Origin: Marinobacter halotolerans
GTDB lineage: Bacteria; Pseudomonadota; Gammaproteobacteria; Pseudomonadales; Oleiphilaceae
Direction of reading: 5' to 3'
DNA length: 64,000 nt
Assembly (NCBI RefSeq): GCF_008795985.1
Contig: NZ_VMHP01000003.1
Location: forward strand, 136,786 to 200,785
Positions within the stretch are counted from its first letter, which is position 1. Every line of letters begins with the position of its first letter. The translations under genes and the position numbers were made by a program. Positions 25,795-38,109 of the stretch are shown here, one piece after another. Below the pieces are notes generated by a model. It had not been told where the DNA came from. It did not search any database and worked only from the letters and a program-made list of their open reading frames with translations.

Positions 25795-26787
25795 ATGGGA
25801 CTTCTCGTTGACGGACAATGGCACGATCAGTGGTACGACACCTCAAAGACCGGCGGCAAGTTCGAGCGCGAGGCGGCCCGCTTTCGCAATTGGGTAACCG
25901 CCGACGGCTCAACCGGGCCGGACGGGGAGGGCGGCTTTGCTGCTGAGTCAGGACGGTATCACCTGTATGTGTCCATGGCCTGCCCCTGGGCACACCGGAC
26001 GCTTATTTTCCGGGCCCTCAAGGGGCTGGAAAAGCATATTTCCGTGTCTGTGGTGCATCCGGATATGGTGGAAAACGGCTGGGAGTTCCGACCGGATGAT
26101 CCCGCCCACCGGGATGATGTGAACGGGAAGCGGTTCATGTACGAGGTCTACCTGGAGGCCGCGCCGGATTATTCCGGCCGGGTGACGGTGCCGACGCTCT
26201 GGGACAAGAAGAAGCAGACCATTGTCAGCAACGAGTCAGCGGATATTATCCGGATGTTCAACTCCGCTTTTGATGGGCTGGACGGGGTGCGGTCAGATCT
26301 GGACTTCTATCCCGAAGCGCTTCAAGGCGAGATCGAAGAAGTGAACGAGCGGGTCTATCACACGGTGAACAACGGCGTTTACAAGGCGGGCTTCGCCACC
26401 GCGCAAGATAAGTACGAGGAAGCCTACGGAGCGTTATTTGATTCCCTTGACTGGCTGGAAGCGCGCCTTGAAGGTCAGCGCTATCTGGCGGGCAACCGGT
26501 TGACGGAAGCCGACTGGCGGCTGTTCACCACTCTGATTCGATTCGATGCGGTGTACTACAGCCACTTCAAGTGCAATCGCCAGAGGATTTCGGACTTTCC
26601 GGCATTATCAGGCTATGTGCGGGACCTGTATCAGGTGCCAGGCGTTGCGGAGACAGTGGATATTTCGCAGATAAAGCGTCATTACTACGTCAGTCAGCGC
26701 ACGATCAATCCGACACAAATTGTGCCGGTGGGGCCGGATCTGGATTTTGATGCTCCCCACAAACGGGATTCACTGGGCCCAGGCTAG
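25795..26787 (+). CDS. Glutathione S-transferase family protein, probable glutathionyl-hydroquinone reductase
   Basis: A 330-residue Xi-class GST related to YqjG/EcM4/PcpF, which remove glutathione from glutathionyl-hydroquinones. The catalytic Cys63 is in SMACPWAHRTLIF, and the C-terminal helical domain has the LAGNRLTEADWRLFTTLIRFD motif. The length fits. The divergent LysR gene probably controls it; in E. coli, YhaJ-type LysR proteins neighbour the GS-HQR gene yqjG/yqjF region (recall). Its stop codon TAG lies inside a CTAG that is also the ispB stop on the other strand. Confidence 0.9.
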   Translation: MGLLVDGQWHDQWYDTSKTGGKFEREAARFRNWVTADGSTGPDGEGGFAAESGRYHLYVSMACPWAHRTLIFRALKGLEKHISVSVVHPDMVENGWEFRPDDPAHRDDVNGKRFMYEVYLEAAPDYSGRVTVPTLWDKKKQTIVSNESADIIRMFNSAFDGLDGVRSDLDFYPEALQGEIEEVNERVYHTVNNGVYKAGFATAQDKYEEAYGALFDSLDWLEARLEGQRYLAGNRLTEADWRLFTTLIRFDAVYYSHFKCNRQRISDFPALSGYVRDLYQVPGVAETVDISQIKRHYYVSQRTINPTQIVPVGPDLDFDAPHKRDSLGPG

Positions 26788-27752
26788 CTCACCCGGGCCA
26801 CGGCTACTTCTGTAAGCAGCGCCAAGGCGTTGCGGTGATCGGAATCTGGCAGATGCTCCAGGCAATCCAGTGCTGACTGGGCCTGGGCTTTTGCCTGGTC
26901 CATGGTGTACTCCAGGGCGCCGGAGCGTTTCACAATGTCCAGGATGGCCGGCAGGTCATCCAGTCCGCCTTTGCGGATAGCCTTGCGAATAAGCTGCTTT
27001 TCGTCTTCCGAGCTTTTGGTCATGGCGTAGATCAGAGGCAGGGTGGGCTTGCCTTCCGCCAGGTCGTCCCCGACGTTCTTGCCCATTTCATCTGCATTAC
27101 CCTGGTAGTCCAGAAGGTCATCCACCAGCTGGAAGGCCAGGCCCAGGTGCTTGCCGTAATCCCGCAATGCCCGCTCCTGGTCAGTATCCGCGCCGGCAAG
27201 AAGAGCGCCGGTGTGGGACGCTGCTTCAAACAGCATGGCGGTCTTGTTGTGGATGACCTCCATGTACTTGTCTTCGGATACATCCGGATTTTTCACGTTC
27301 ATCAGTTGAAGCACTTCGCCCTCGGCGATAACCGCCGTGGCGTGGGACAGAACATCCATGATTCGCAGGTTTTGCAGCTCCACCATCATCTCGAATGCCC
27401 GGGCGTAGAGGAAATCACCCACAAGAACGCTGGGCGCGTTGCCCCACCGGGCATTGGCAGTGCTGCGCCCACGGCGAAGGTCCGAGGTGTCGACAACGTC
27501 ATCATGAAGCAGGGTGGCGGTATGGAGGAATTCAATGACGGCGGCCAGTTTCAGGTGGTCATCCCCCTTATAACGCACCGCCTGGCTGGACAGCAGCACC
27601 AGCAGGGGGCGTAACCGTTTGCCGCCACTTTCAATAATGTACTGGGCAATTTTTTCAACCAGTGGAACGTCTGAGGCAAGTCGCTTTATGATCAGATCAT
27701 TGACCCGGCTGAAGTCGTCCGCGACGGTGTCGTAAATACGCTGGGCTGTCAT
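26784..27752 (-). CDS. ispB: Octaprenyl diphosphate synthase (polyprenyl synthase)
   Basis: Makes the ubiquinone side chain from farnesyl diphosphate and IPP. The ATG at 27752 gives 322 residues starting MTAQRIYDTVADDF, as in IspB; the frame is open 53 codons further up without similarity. Both aspartate-rich motifs are present: LLHDDVVDTSDLRRG and QLVDDLLDYQG. Chain length (octaprenyl or nonaprenyl) cannot be read reliably from the sequence. It is divergent from rplU, as in E. coli and Pseudomonas. Confidence 0.96.
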   Translation of the reverse strand: MTAQRIYDTVADDFSRVNDLIIKRLASDVPLVEKIAQYIIESGGKRLRPLLVLLSSQAVRYKGDDHLKLAAVIEFLHTATLLHDDVVDTSDLRRGRSTANARWGNAPSVLVGDFLYARAFEMMVELQNLRIMDVLSHATAVIAEGEVLQLMNVKNPDVSEDKYMEVIHNKTAMLFEAASHTGALLAGADTDQERALRDYGKHLGLAFQLVDDLLDYQGNADEMGKNVGDDLAEGKPTLPLIYAMTKSSEDEKQLIRKAIRKGGLDDLPAILDIVKRSGALEYTMDQAKAQAQSALDCLEHLPDSDHRNALALLTEVAVARVS

Positions 27753-27866
27753 GGGGCTGATCCGGTTCCTTGTCTGGTCATGCGGATTGCGATGCTGGTA
27801 ACACTGGTTCTTAAATCCGGCAGGTCGCGCAATGCTAGGTATTGGACAGATCAGTGTCAACTTGGC

Positions 27867-27895
27867 TTGTGTTGCCGTTCGTCTTTTCGTACAAT
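27867..27895 (+). promoter_or_regulatory. Probable promoter of rplU-rpmA
   Basis: TTGTGT (27867-27872), 17-nt spacer, TACAAT (27890-27895). A transcript from here would start near 27902 and carry a leader of about 100 nt with inverted repeats. It lies in the ispB/rplU divergent region. Confidence 0.55.
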
Positions 27896-27901
27896 CACGC
27901 G

Positions 27902-28004
27902 CCCAACTCATCCCAACCTGCGCTCCCTGCTATAGGGTCGCCAGAGCGCTTCCCTTAGAACCAGGTGGATAAGAGCAGGGATGGGTCAATCGCGGAGAAG
28001 ATTA
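27902..28004 (+). other. Possible structured mRNA leader of rplU
   Basis: TCCCTGCT (27924-27931) and its exact complement AGCAGGGA (27974-27981) enclose a small CGC-CAGA-GCG hairpin and GGG/CCC steps. Ribosomal-protein operons often carry autoregulatory leaders, so a role in rplU control is plausible but unproven. Confidence 0.4.
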
Positions 28005-28316
28005 ATGTACGCAGTTATTGTTAGCGGTGGCAAGCAGCACCGGGTAAAGGAAGGCGAAACGCTGAAGCTGGAAAAGCTTGAAGTGGAAACTGGTGGCAGC
28101 GTTGAGTTTGATCGCGTTCTGCTGGTTGCCGATGGTGACAAGGTTCAGGTTGGCTCACCGGTAGTAGACGGCGCCAAAGTGACCGCTGAAGTGGTTAACC
28201 ACGGCCGTCACGACAAGATCCAGATCATCAAGTTCCGTCGTCGGAAGCATTCTATGAAGCGTCAGGGCCACCGCCAGTGGTTTACTGAAGTCAAGATCAC
28301 GGGTATCAAGGGCTAA
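28005..28316 (+). CDS. rplU: 50S ribosomal protein L21
   Basis: A 103-residue ribosomal protein with the L21 pattern [18 protein letters not shown] at the start and [18 protein letters not shown] near the end. The ATG at 28005 is chosen by family length; an upstream in-frame ATG at 27981 would add eight atypical residues. It is the first gene of rplU-rpmA, followed after 36 bp by rpmA. Confidence 0.98.
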   Translation: MYAVIVSGGKQHRVKEGETLKLEKLEVETGGSVEFDRVLLVADGDKVQVGSPVVDGAKVTAEVVNHGRHDKIQIIKFRRRKHSMKRQGHRQWFTEVKITGIKG

Positions 28317-28352
28317 AGCTCTGGAATAACCCCTTATTGAAGGAGGCTTGTA

Positions 28353-28613
28353 ATGGCTCACAAAAAAGCAGCAGGTAGTACCCGTAACGGTCGCGATTCC
28401 GAGTCGAAACGACTTGGTGTGAAGCGCTATGGCGGCGAAACTGTGCCTGCAGGCAGCATCATCGTTCGTCAGCGTGGCACCCGTTTCCACGCCGGCCATA
28501 ACGTTGGCCTGGGCAAAGACCACACTCTGTTCGCAACCGCGACAGGTCAGGTCAAGTTCGAAGTGAAAGGTCCCGACAACCGCAAGTTTGTGAGCATCGT
28601 TCCAGCGGCGTAA
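28353..28613 (+). CDS. rpmA: 50S ribosomal protein L27
   Basis: An 86-residue protein of the peptidyl-transferase region. [20 protein letters not shown] is the standard N-terminus, without the cleavable extension found in Firmicutes. AGGAGG (28340-28345) lies 7 nt before the ATG. An intrinsic terminator follows, so rplU-rpmA can be transcribed as a separate unit from obg. Confidence 0.98.
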   Translation: MAHKKAAGSTRNGRDSESKRLGVKRYGGETVPAGSIIVRQRGTRFHAGHNVGLGKDHTLFATATGQVKFEVKGPDNRKFVSIVPAA

Positions 28614-28659
28614 GCCGCGGCGATCTCAGGTTCTGTCGAACCTTGGGTGGCCCTGATAG

Positions 28660-31057
<2,398 letters not shown>

Positions 31058-31096
31058 TCGACTCCACAGTTCCGAAGCAGAATAACAATCAGGCAT

Positions 31097-31122
31097 AAAA
31101 AAACCGGCCAATAAGGCCGGTT
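31097..31122 (-). terminator. Intrinsic terminator of rpsT (also a stem on the proB side)
   Basis: AACCGGCC (31102-31109) and GGCCGGTT (31115-31122) with a 5-nt loop. On the minus strand the stem is followed by seven T (complement of A 31097-31103), so it is a strong terminator for rpsT. On the plus strand only TCTTTC follows, so termination of proB here would be weaker. Confidence 0.9.
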
Positions 31123-31148
31123 CTTTCAATCAGCTTCCGAAAAACGCT

Positions 31149-31418
31149 TTACGCGCTTTTCAGAGCCTTGATGCGGGCACTCAGGCGGCTCTTCTGACGA
31201 GCAACCTTGTTCTTGGCGAACACGCCCTTGTTAACCATGCTGTCCATGATCGGCTGAGCCTTTTCGAAAGCAGCTTTCGCTTCTTCCGGCTTGCCAGCTT
31301 CGATGTTGGCCTGAACCTTCTTGATGTAAGTACGCGCCATGGAACGCAGGCTAGCGTTGTGCTTGCGGTTCTTCTCGTTCTGACGTGCGCGCTTCTTGGC
31401 TTGTGGGGAATTTGCCAC
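31149..31418 (-). CDS. rpsT: 30S ribosomal protein S20
   Basis: An 89-residue S20 with the normal (M)ANSPQAKKRARQNEKNRKHN N-terminus. The start codon is GTG at 31418 with AGGAG and 8-nt spacing; there is no ATG in a sensible place. In E. coli rpsT uses the rare UUG start, which is part of its translational autoregulation, so a non-AUG start is probably conserved in function. Single-gene unit with its own promoter and terminator, divergent from murJ. Confidence 0.97.
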   Translation of the reverse strand: MANSPQAKKRARQNEKNRKHNASLRSMARTYIKKVQANIEAGKPEEAKAAFEKAQPIMDSMVNKGVFAKNKVARQKSRLSARIKALKSA

Positions 31419-31509
31419 CGTTAAACTCCTGAGATCTGAAATTCGTTGTGAATCGATTCGTAAAAATCGCGGGCGCGCTAAACCAGCGCGTCGAATTAAA
31501 TGACGCGGA

Positions 31510-31538
31510 ACTATGCCGCCACAGCCCCCGAATGTCAA
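31510..31538 (-). promoter_or_regulatory. Sigma-70 promoter of rpsT
   Basis: On the minus strand TTGACA (31538-31533), a 17-nt spacer and CATAGT (31515-31510). The -35 is a perfect match. It predicts a leader of about 85 nt before the GTG. Confidence 0.75.
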
Positions 31539-31656
31539 GGTTAAAACCTTTTTAGCACGAGTCCCGGCAAGGGCTGTGCTAAACTCGCGCACTTTCCACC
31601 GACATCTGCAGGGACGCCCGCGGAACACCCTACGGAATTACCGAAACGAGCCAGTC

Positions 31657-33237
31657 ATGTCGACCGAACCCGAACAGGCCGATCAGCAGAAAACACTCCC
31701 AAAGCCACCGGGGCTGCTTCGCTCATCCGGACTCGTGGGCATGATGACCATGTTGTCCCGTGTGCTTGGCCTGGTGCGGGATATGGTAATCGCCCGCTAT
31801 TTTGGCGCCGGTGCCGGTGCCGATGCCTTCTTTGTCGCCTTCAAGATACCGAACTTCCTCCGCCGCTTGTTTGCGGAGGGGGCCTTCGCCCAGGCGTTCG
31901 TCCCCGTACTCTCTTCCTATCGACAGAAGGAATCGGTAACCGAGGTGCGCCGCCTGGTCAACGCCGTTTCCGGTGTGCTGGGCATGGTGGTGCTGGGCGT
32001 CACCATCGTAGCGGTGTTGGGCTCGCCCTTGCTGACGGCCGTATTCGCGCCCGGATTTGTGGGCGACGAGGTGAAATTTGGGCTTGCCAGCGAAATGCTG
32101 CGCATTACCTTTCCCTACCTGTTCCTGATATCGCTGACTGCCTTTTCCGGCTCCATCCTCAACAGCTATGACCGATTTGCGGTGCCTGCCTTCACGCCGG
32201 TACTGCTCAATCTGTCGATGATCTGCGCGGCGGTTTTCCTCTCGCCTCTGATGGAGACGCCGATTATCGCGCTGGCCTGGGGCGTCTTTATTGCCGGTGC
32301 CCTGCAGTTGTTTTTCCAGCTTCCCTTTCTGATGCAGCTGGGATTGATGCCCCGGCCCCGTGTGGATTACCGGCACGAGGGTGTACGGAGAATCATGACC
32401 CTGATGCTGCCGGCCCTGTTCGGCGTCTCCGTCAGCCAGATCAACCTGCTGCTGGATACGGTGCTTGCATCGTTTCTGCAAACCGGCAGCGTGTCATGGC
32501 TCTACTATTCGGATCGGCTGTCGGAACTTCCTCTGGGCGTGTTCGGGATCGCGATCGGAACGGTGATTCTCCCCAGTCTGTCGCGCAAGCATGCGGATGC
32601 TTCGGGTGATCAGTTTGCGGCCACTCTGGACTGGGCGGTGCGTGCTGTACTGCTGATCGGGCTTCCTGCCGCGCTGGCACTGGCGCTGTTGGCAGAACCG
32701 CTGATCGCAACCCTCTTCTACTATGGCGAGGTAACCAGCCGGGACGTGATGATGTCCGGCCAGGCGCTGAAAGCATACTCTGCTGGACTGTTGGCGTTCA
32801 TGCTGATCAAGGTGTTGGCGCCAGGGTATTTCGCCCGTCAGGACACCAGAACACCGGTGAAGATCGGTGTTATTGCCATGGTGGCCAATATGGCGTTCAA
32901 CCTGGCGCTGGTATTTCCCCTTGCCCACGCGGGGCTAGCGCTGGCTACGTCTCTGTCAGCCTGGTTAAACGCGGGGCTGCTCTGGCGCGGGCTGATCAAA
33001 GAGGGTGCCTGGAGTTGGCAGGCCGGCTGGCCGGTGTTCCTGATGCGCATTGCTGCAGCGAATGCGGCATTGGCGGGCGTGATTCTCTGGTTCCAACCAC
33101 CCCTGGAACAATGGCTCAGTGCAGACGGCTTTCAGCGGTCAGCGGATATGGCCATTCTGGTCGCCGTCGGCATTTCGGCGTATTTTGCGACGCTGGCCGC
33201 AGTCGGGGTCCGGGTAAGACATTTCCGCCACAGGTAG
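31657..33237 (+). CDS. murJ: Lipid II flippase MurJ
   Basis: An inner-membrane transporter (MVF/MviN family, 526 residues, about 14 hydrophobic segments) that moves the peptidoglycan precursor lipid II to the periplasm. The ATG at 31657 starts MSTEPEQADQ; conserved blocks include SRVLGLVRDMVIARYFGAG and FKIPNFLRRLFAEGAF. The open frame continues upstream into the rpsT promoter region, but without similarity. A ribF promoter lies at the 3' end. Confidence 0.96.
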   Translation: MSTEPEQADQQKTLPKPPGLLRSSGLVGMMTMLSRVLGLVRDMVIARYFGAGAGADAFFVAFKIPNFLRRLFAEGAFAQAFVPVLSSYRQKESVTEVRRLVNAVSGVLGMVVLGVTIVAVLGSPLLTAVFAPGFVGDEVKFGLASEMLRITFPYLFLISLTAFSGSILNSYDRFAVPAFTPVLLNLSMICAAVFLSPLMETPIIALAWGVFIAGALQLFFQLPFLMQLGLMPRPRVDYRHEGVRRIMTLMLPALFGVSVSQINLLLDTVLASFLQTGSVSWLYYSDRLSELPLGVFGIAIGTVILPSLSRKHADASGDQFAATLDWAVRAVLLIGLPAALALALLAEPLIATLFYYGEVTSRDVMMSGQALKAYSAGLLAFMLIKVLAPGYFARQDTRTPVKIGVIAMVANMAFNLALVFPLAHAGLALATSLSAWLNAGLLWRGLIKEGAWSWQAGWPVFLMRIAAANAALAGVILWFQPPLEQWLSADGFQRSADMAILVAVGISAYFATLAAVGVRVRHFRHR

Positions 33238-33245
33238 GGTATAAT
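33216..33245 (+). promoter_or_regulatory. Probable promoter of ribF-ileS
   Basis: AAGACA (33216-33221), 18-nt spacer, TATAAT (33240-33245, perfect -10), 42 bp before the ribF ATG. The -35 lies in the murJ coding end. Confidence 0.55.
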
Positions 33246-33287
33246 CGCGCGTTTTCTCACCGCTGGAAATCAAGGGTTCGCCGTTAC

Positions 33288-34244
33288 ATGCGTCTCATCC
33301 GGAGCCTGACCAATCTGAAGCATTTTTCACAGCAGCCGGAAGCGCCGCTGGCCAATGGCTGTGTGGCAACCATCGGCAACTTTGATGGCGTGCATCTGGG
33401 GCATCAGACCATCATTGATCAGGTTCGTGAGAAATCCAGGGAACTGGGCGTTCCGTCCGTTGTCATGGTGTTTGAGCCGCAGCCGCGTGAGTTCTTCCAG
33501 GGCGCTGAGGCCCCGCCACGCCTGATGCCGTTCCGCCAGAAGTTTGAAGCCCTGATGGAATCCGGTATCGACATCGTGTTGTGCCTTCGTTTCGACGAGA
33601 AGTTTCGCAGCTACTCCGGCATGGGCTTTATCGAGGATGTCCTTATTGATGGTCTCGGCGTTCATCACCTGGTGGTGGGTGACGACTTCCGTTTTGGCTG
33701 TGACCGGGCCGGCGATTTTGCACTGCTACGCCGGGTGGGTGAGGAAAGAGGCTTTGATGTTGAAAACACCCGTACGGTCGAAGTGGCCGGCGACCGGGTA
33801 AGCAGCACCCGCATCCGTCAGGTGCTGACGGAGAACCGTCTGGAAGAGGCGGAAGCCCTGCTCGGGCATCCATACCGAATTCGCGGGCGGGTAGTCTACG
33901 GTCAGCAACTCGGTCGCCAGATTGGCGCGCCGACAGCCAATGTACTGTTGCCGCGGATGCCCGCTTTACGCGGTGTCTACGTGGTCTTCGCGACAATTGA
34001 GGATGGACGTGTGTTGGATGGCGTCGCAAACATCGGTTTGCGGCCCACGGTTGACGGCAAGCAGCCCTCCCTGGAAGTGCACCTGCTGGATTTTGCTGGC
34101 ACACTTTACGGCCAGCGTATCGACGTCGTGTTCCGTCATTTTCTTCGCGGCGAAGAGAAGTTTGATTCCGTAGACGAGCTCAAGCATCAGATTGCCCGGG
34201 ATTTCGAAAACGCCCGGGCCTGGATCGACAATTCTACAACCTGA
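33288..34244 (+). CDS. ribF: Bifunctional riboflavin kinase / FAD synthetase
   Basis: Makes FMN then FAD. 318 residues from the ATG at 33288 ([13 protein letters not shown]). N-terminal nucleotidyltransferase domain with [13 protein letters not shown] and VGDDFRFG; C-terminal flavokinase domain with [10 protein letters not shown] and [11 protein letters not shown]. Placed between murJ and ileS as in Pseudomonas. 16 bp separate it from ileS. Confidence 0.97.
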   Translation: MRLIRSLTNLKHFSQQPEAPLANGCVATIGNFDGVHLGHQTIIDQVREKSRELGVPSVVMVFEPQPREFFQGAEAPPRLMPFRQKFEALMESGIDIVLCLRFDEKFRSYSGMGFIEDVLIDGLGVHHLVVGDDFRFGCDRAGDFALLRRVGEERGFDVENTRTVEVAGDRVSSTRIRQVLTENRLEEAEALLGHPYRIRGRVVYGQQLGRQIGAPTANVLLPRMPALRGVYVVFATIEDGRVLDGVANIGLRPTVDGKQPSLEVHLLDFAGTLYGQRIDVVFRHFLRGEEKFDSVDELKHQIARDFENARAWIDNSTT

Positions 34245-34260
34245 GTTACCCACAACGACC

Positions 34261-37080
34261 ATGAGCGATTACAAGCACACCCTGAATCTGCCCGAAACCG
34301 CCTTCCCGATGCGCGGTAATCTTGCCAAGCGCGAGCCGGACATGCTCAAGCGCTGGCAGGAACTGAACGTTTACGGTCAGCTCCGTGACCAGCGCAAGGG
34401 CCGGGAGAAGTTTGTCCTGCACGATGGCCCTCCCTATGCCAACGGCAGCATTCACATTGGTCACGCGGTCAACAAGATTCTCAAGGACATGATCGTCAAG
34501 TCCCACAGCTTTATGGGGTACGACGCGCCCTATGTGCCCGGCTGGGACTGTCATGGCCTGCCCATTGAGCACAAGGTAGAGCAGGAAATCGGCAAGGCCG
34601 GCGTTAAAGTGGATTTCAAGACCTTCCGCCAGGCCTGCCGCGATTACGCCACCAAACAGATTGCCGGGCAGAAAGAAGATTTTATCCGCCTGGGCGTGAT
34701 GGGCGAGTGGGACAAGCCTTACCTGACCATGGATCCGAAGGTCGAGGCCGGAATCGTTCGTGCGCTGGGCAAGATCGTTGCTAAAGGCCATCTGGTGCGG
34801 GGTTTCAAGCCGGTTTACTGGAGTGTTGTTGGCCAGTCCGCGCTGGCGGAAGCGGAAGTTGAGTATCAGGACAAGGTGTCTGTTCAGATTGACGTCCGTT
34901 TTACTGCGGTGGACCCGGCCAAAATGCTTCATTCTTTCGGGACCTCCGAAGGACAGGGTGATGTGTCAGTCGTGATCTGGACCACCACACCCTGGACAAT
35001 TCCGGCCAACCAGGCAGTGTCGTTGAACGCAGAGCTTGAGTATTCCCTGGTTCAGGCAGATCTGGGTAACGGGCCTGAGCGGCTGGTACTGGCTACTGAA
35101 ATGGTGGAAGACATCATGACCCGCTGGGGGATGGACGCATATACCGTGCTCGCTACCGCGTCCGGTGCGAGTCTGGAAGGGGCAATGCTTCACCACCCAA
35201 TTTATGACAAGCAGGTGCCTGTTATCCTTGGCGACCATGTCACTACCGATGCCGGTACCGGCGCGGTGCATACGGCTCCCGACCACGGCATGGAAGACTT
35301 CGAGGTCGGCAAGGCCTACGGTATCGGCACCATCAGCCTGGTAAAGGCCGATGGTACCTATACCCAGGCGGCGGGAGAGTTCGCCGGAGTCCACGTCTAC
35401 AAGGCAGACGATCCTGTCTGTTCGGCTCTTGAGCGGGAAGGCAAGCTGGTAAAGGCGGAGAAGTTCACCCACAGCTACCCCCATTGCTGGCGTACCAAAA
35501 CGCCGCTGATCTACCGGGCAACGCCGCAGTGGTTTATCAGCATGGAGAAGGAAAATCTCCGTAATGACGCGCTGGAAGCGATCAAGGGCGTGCGCTGGGT
35601 GCCCGCCTGGGGTCAGAATCGCATTGAAGCCATGTTCAAGCAGTCCCCGGACTGGTGTGTTTCCCGCCAGCGTACCTGGGGCGTGCCGATCACGCTGTTT
35701 ATCCACAAGGAAACCCAGGAGCTGCACCCTGACACCCAGAATCTGATTGAAGTGGTGGCCGGCTACATTGAAAAAGACGGCATCGATGTCTGGCACGAAC
35801 TGGATATGGTGGAGCTGCTGGGTGAAGACGCCGAGCACTATGAGAAGGTCACGGATACCCTGGACGTCTGGTTTGATTCGGGGGTAACCCATGAATCCGT
35901 GCTGCGCCCCCGTGAGGAGCTGAACCAGTTTCCAGCCGACCTGTATCTGGAAGGCTCTGACCAGCATCGCGGCTGGTTCCAGTCGTCGTTGAAGACTTCC
36001 ATTGCCATGAATGGCGTAGCGCCTTATAAGCAGGTGCTGACCCACGGCTTCACCGTGGATGGCAAGGGTCGCAAGATGTCTAAATCCCTGGGCAATGTTA
36101 TCGCGCCCCAGGAAGTAATGAACGAGCTGGGGGCCGACATCCTCAGGTTGTGGGTAGCCGCCACTGACTATAGTGGCGAGATGACGGTGTCCAAGGACAT
36201 CCTCAAGCAGACCGCAGACGGCTATCGCCGGATCCGTAACACCGCCCGCTTCCTGCTGAGCAACCTGACCGGCTTTGAGCCGGAGAAGCACTCGCTGGCA
36301 CCGGAGGACATGATTGCGCTGGACCGCTGGATGGTGGACAAGGCGTTGCGGCTTCAACGGGAGCTGGAGGAAGATTACCGGAACTACGCCTTCCTGAAGA
36401 TCTATCAGAAGGTCTACAACTTCTGTGAGGCGACGTTGGGCGGCTTCTACCTGGATATCATCAAGGACCGCCAGTACACCACCCAGGCCGACAGCCGTGA
36501 ACGTCGTTCCTGCCAGACAGCCCTGTTCCATGTGGCGGAAGCCCTGGTTCGCTGGATTGCGCCGATCCTCAGCTTTACCGCCGATGAGATCTGGCAGCAC
36601 CTTCCCGGCGAGCGTGGCGATACCGTGTTCTATGAAACCTGGTATGAGGGCCTGACGGCCCTGCCGGATAACGTGGAGCTTGGCCGGGACTACTGGTCCA
36701 CCATCTACAGCGTCAAGGAAGCCGTGAACAAATGCCTGGAAGAGGCCCGCGGGCGCGGGGAGATCAAGGGCTCCCTGAGCTCTGAGGTCACGCTTTACTG
36801 CGAGGATGATCTGGGCCGGAACCTGGCCTATCTGGGCAATGAGCTGAGGTTTGTGCTCATTACCTCAGAGGCAACGGTAAAACCGGCAGCCGAGGGCGCA
36901 GAGGCAGAGCCGACCTCCCATGAGGGGTTAAAGGTCAAAGTGACCCCCGCTGCCCACGCAAAATGTGAACGCTGCTGGCACCACAGGGCGGACGTTGGTC
37001 AGCACGAGAAATACAGTGACCTTTGTGGCCGCTGTGTCACCAACGTTGAAGGCGAAGGTGAGGCGCGATCCTTTGCCTGA
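34261..37080 (+). CDS. ileS: Isoleucyl-tRNA synthetase
   Basis: Class I synthetase of 939 residues. The HIGH motif is HIGH in [13 protein letters not shown], the KMSKS motif is in [11 protein letters not shown], and an editing domain (CP1) lies between, with the [11 protein letters not shown] segment. The C-terminal zinc finger [12 protein letters not shown]...LCGRC is intact; this is the proteobacterial eukaryote-unlike type. The ATG at 34261 is preferred; an upstream in-frame ATG at 34192 lies inside ribF. lspA follows after 37 bp. Confidence 0.98.
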   Translation: MSDYKHTLNLPETAFPMRGNLAKREPDMLKRWQELNVYGQLRDQRKGREKFVLHDGPPYANGSIHIGHAVNKILKDMIVKSHSFMGYDAPYVPGWDCHGLPIEHKVEQEIGKAGVKVDFKTFRQACRDYATKQIAGQKEDFIRLGVMGEWDKPYLTMDPKVEAGIVRALGKIVAKGHLVRGFKPVYWSVVGQSALAEAEVEYQDKVSVQIDVRFTAVDPAKMLHSFGTSEGQGDVSVVIWTTTPWTIPANQAVSLNAELEYSLVQADLGNGPERLVLATEMVEDIMTRWGMDAYTVLATASGASLEGAMLHHPIYDKQVPVILGDHVTTDAGTGAVHTAPDHGMEDFEVGKAYGIGTISLVKADGTYTQAAGEFAGVHVYKADDPVCSALEREGKLVKAEKFTHSYPHCWRTKTPLIYRATPQWFISMEKENLRNDALEAIKGVRWVPAWGQNRIEAMFKQSPDWCVSRQRTWGVPITLFIHKETQELHPDTQNLIEVVAGYIEKDGIDVWHELDMVELLGEDAEHYEKVTDTLDVWFDSGVTHESVLRPREELNQFPADLYLEGSDQHRGWFQSSLKTSIAMNGVAPYKQVLTHGFTVDGKGRKMSKSLGNVIAPQEVMNELGADILRLWVAATDYSGEMTVSKDILKQTADGYRRIRNTARFLLSNLTGFEPEKHSLAPEDMIALDRWMVDKALRLQRELEEDYRNYAFLKIYQKVYNFCEATLGGFYLDIIKDRQYTTQADSRERRSCQTALFHVAEALVRWIAPILSFTADEIWQHLPGERGDTVFYETWYEGLTALPDNVELGRDYWSTIYSVKEAVNKCLEEARGRGEIKGSLSSEVTLYCEDDLGRNLAYLGNELRFVLITSEATVKPAAEGAEAEPTSHEGLKVKVTPAAHAKCERCWHHRADVGQHEKYSDLCGRCVTNVEGEGEARSFA

Positions 37081-37117
37081 TGTCCAGCCTGATGCCCAGA
37101 GAGTGCGGGAGCGTGCC

Positions 37118-37624
37118 GTGATTGGGGAAGAAACGAACGGGTCCAAACTGCGTTGGCTGTGGCTGGCCGCCCTGGTGATTCTTCTGGATCTGAGCACCAA
37201 GGCGCTGGCCAGTTCCATGCTGAACTATGGCGAGCCGGTCCCCGTTCTTCCCATATTCAATTTCACGCTGTTGCATAATACGGGCGCCGCGTTCAGCTTT
37301 CTGGCCGGTGCGTCCGGCTGGCAGCGCTGGTTCTTCGTCGCCCTGGCGGCGGTGGTCAGCGTGGTTCTGTTTCGCTGGCTGAAATCGCTGCGACAGGATG
37401 AAACCTGGTCGGCGGTCGCCATCGTACTGATTCTTGGCGGGGCGCTGGGCAACGTATACGACCGCGTTGTACACGGCTATGTGGTGGATTTCCTGCATTT
37501 TTACTGGAATGACTACCATTTTCCTGCGTTCAATTTTGCCGATGTGGCCATAACCATTGGCGCCGGCATGATGATTCTCGATATTTTCCGCAACCCCGAT
37601 GAGTCGAAAGACCCGGCGAACTGA
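37118..37624 (+). CDS. lspA: Lipoprotein signal peptidase (signal peptidase II)
   Basis: Inner-membrane aspartyl protease that cleaves prolipoprotein signal peptides; substrates here would include BamD and the DUF2057 lipoprotein. 168 residues with four hydrophobic segments and both catalytic aspartates, in [15 protein letters not shown]. The start is chosen as GTG at 37118 because GGGAG lies 6 nt upstream and the length then fits. GTG at 37103 is an alternative; there is no ATG option downstream of ileS. Confidence 0.93.
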   Translation: MIGEETNGSKLRWLWLAALVILLDLSTKALASSMLNYGEPVPVLPIFNFTLLHNTGAAFSFLAGASGWQRWFFVALAAVVSVVLFRWLKSLRQDETWSAVAIVLILGGALGNVYDRVVHGYVVDFLHFYWNDYHFPAFNFADVAITIGAGMMILDIFRNPDESKDPAN

Positions 37625-37646
37625 GCGGAAACCGGAGTAGATAGCG

Positions 37647-38099
37647 ATGAAAGATCTTCCCATTGACCAGCAGACAAGGGTCACTCTGCATTTCGCCCTC
37701 AAATTCAGCGACGGCGAAGTGATTGACTCTACCTTTGACAAGGCGCCGGCGACGTTGGAAATTGGCGACGACAACCTGCCGCAGAATTTTGAGGCCTATC
37801 TGATGGGCATGAAGGCGGGCGAAAGCAACCGTTATGAAGTGCCGCCGGAAAAGGCGTTCGGCCAGCACAATCCCAATAACGTGCAGACGTTCAAGCGCAA
37901 GGAATTCAGCCCCGATATGGTGCTGGAAAAAGGCGTAATGATTTCATTCGCCGATGCCCGGCAAAGCGAGTTGCCAGGGGTGGTCAGCCGGGTCGAGGGT
38001 GATGAAGTGGAGGTGGACTTTAATCACCCTCTGGCGGGGCGTACACTGACGTTTGAAGTAGAAATTATCGACGTGGAGCCCGTTGGGGCTGCCCACTAG
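37647..38099 (+). CDS. fkpB: FKBP-type peptidyl-prolyl isomerase (SlpA/FkpB-like)
   Basis: A 150-residue cytoplasmic prolyl isomerase and chaperone of the SlyD/SlpA group: an FKBP domain with an inserted flap ([18 protein letters not shown] at the start, [13 protein letters not shown] at the end). It lacks SlyD's metal-binding His/Cys tail. Position between lspA and ispH matches fkpB in E. coli and Pseudomonas. Confidence 0.95.
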   Translation: MKDLPIDQQTRVTLHFALKFSDGEVIDSTFDKAPATLEIGDDNLPQNFEAYLMGMKAGESNRYEVPPEKAFGQHNPNNVQTFKRKEFSPDMVLEKGVMISFADARQSELPGVVSRVEGDEVEVDFNHPLAGRTLTFEVEIIDVEPVGAAH

Positions 38100-38109
38100 G
38101 ACCTTTGTT

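Noticed and set aside
34966..36600. 544-codon open frame on the minus strand opposite ileS
   Set aside because: It mirrors ileS codons (high GC favours long antisense frames), shows no recognisable motif, and ileS on the plus strand is certain.
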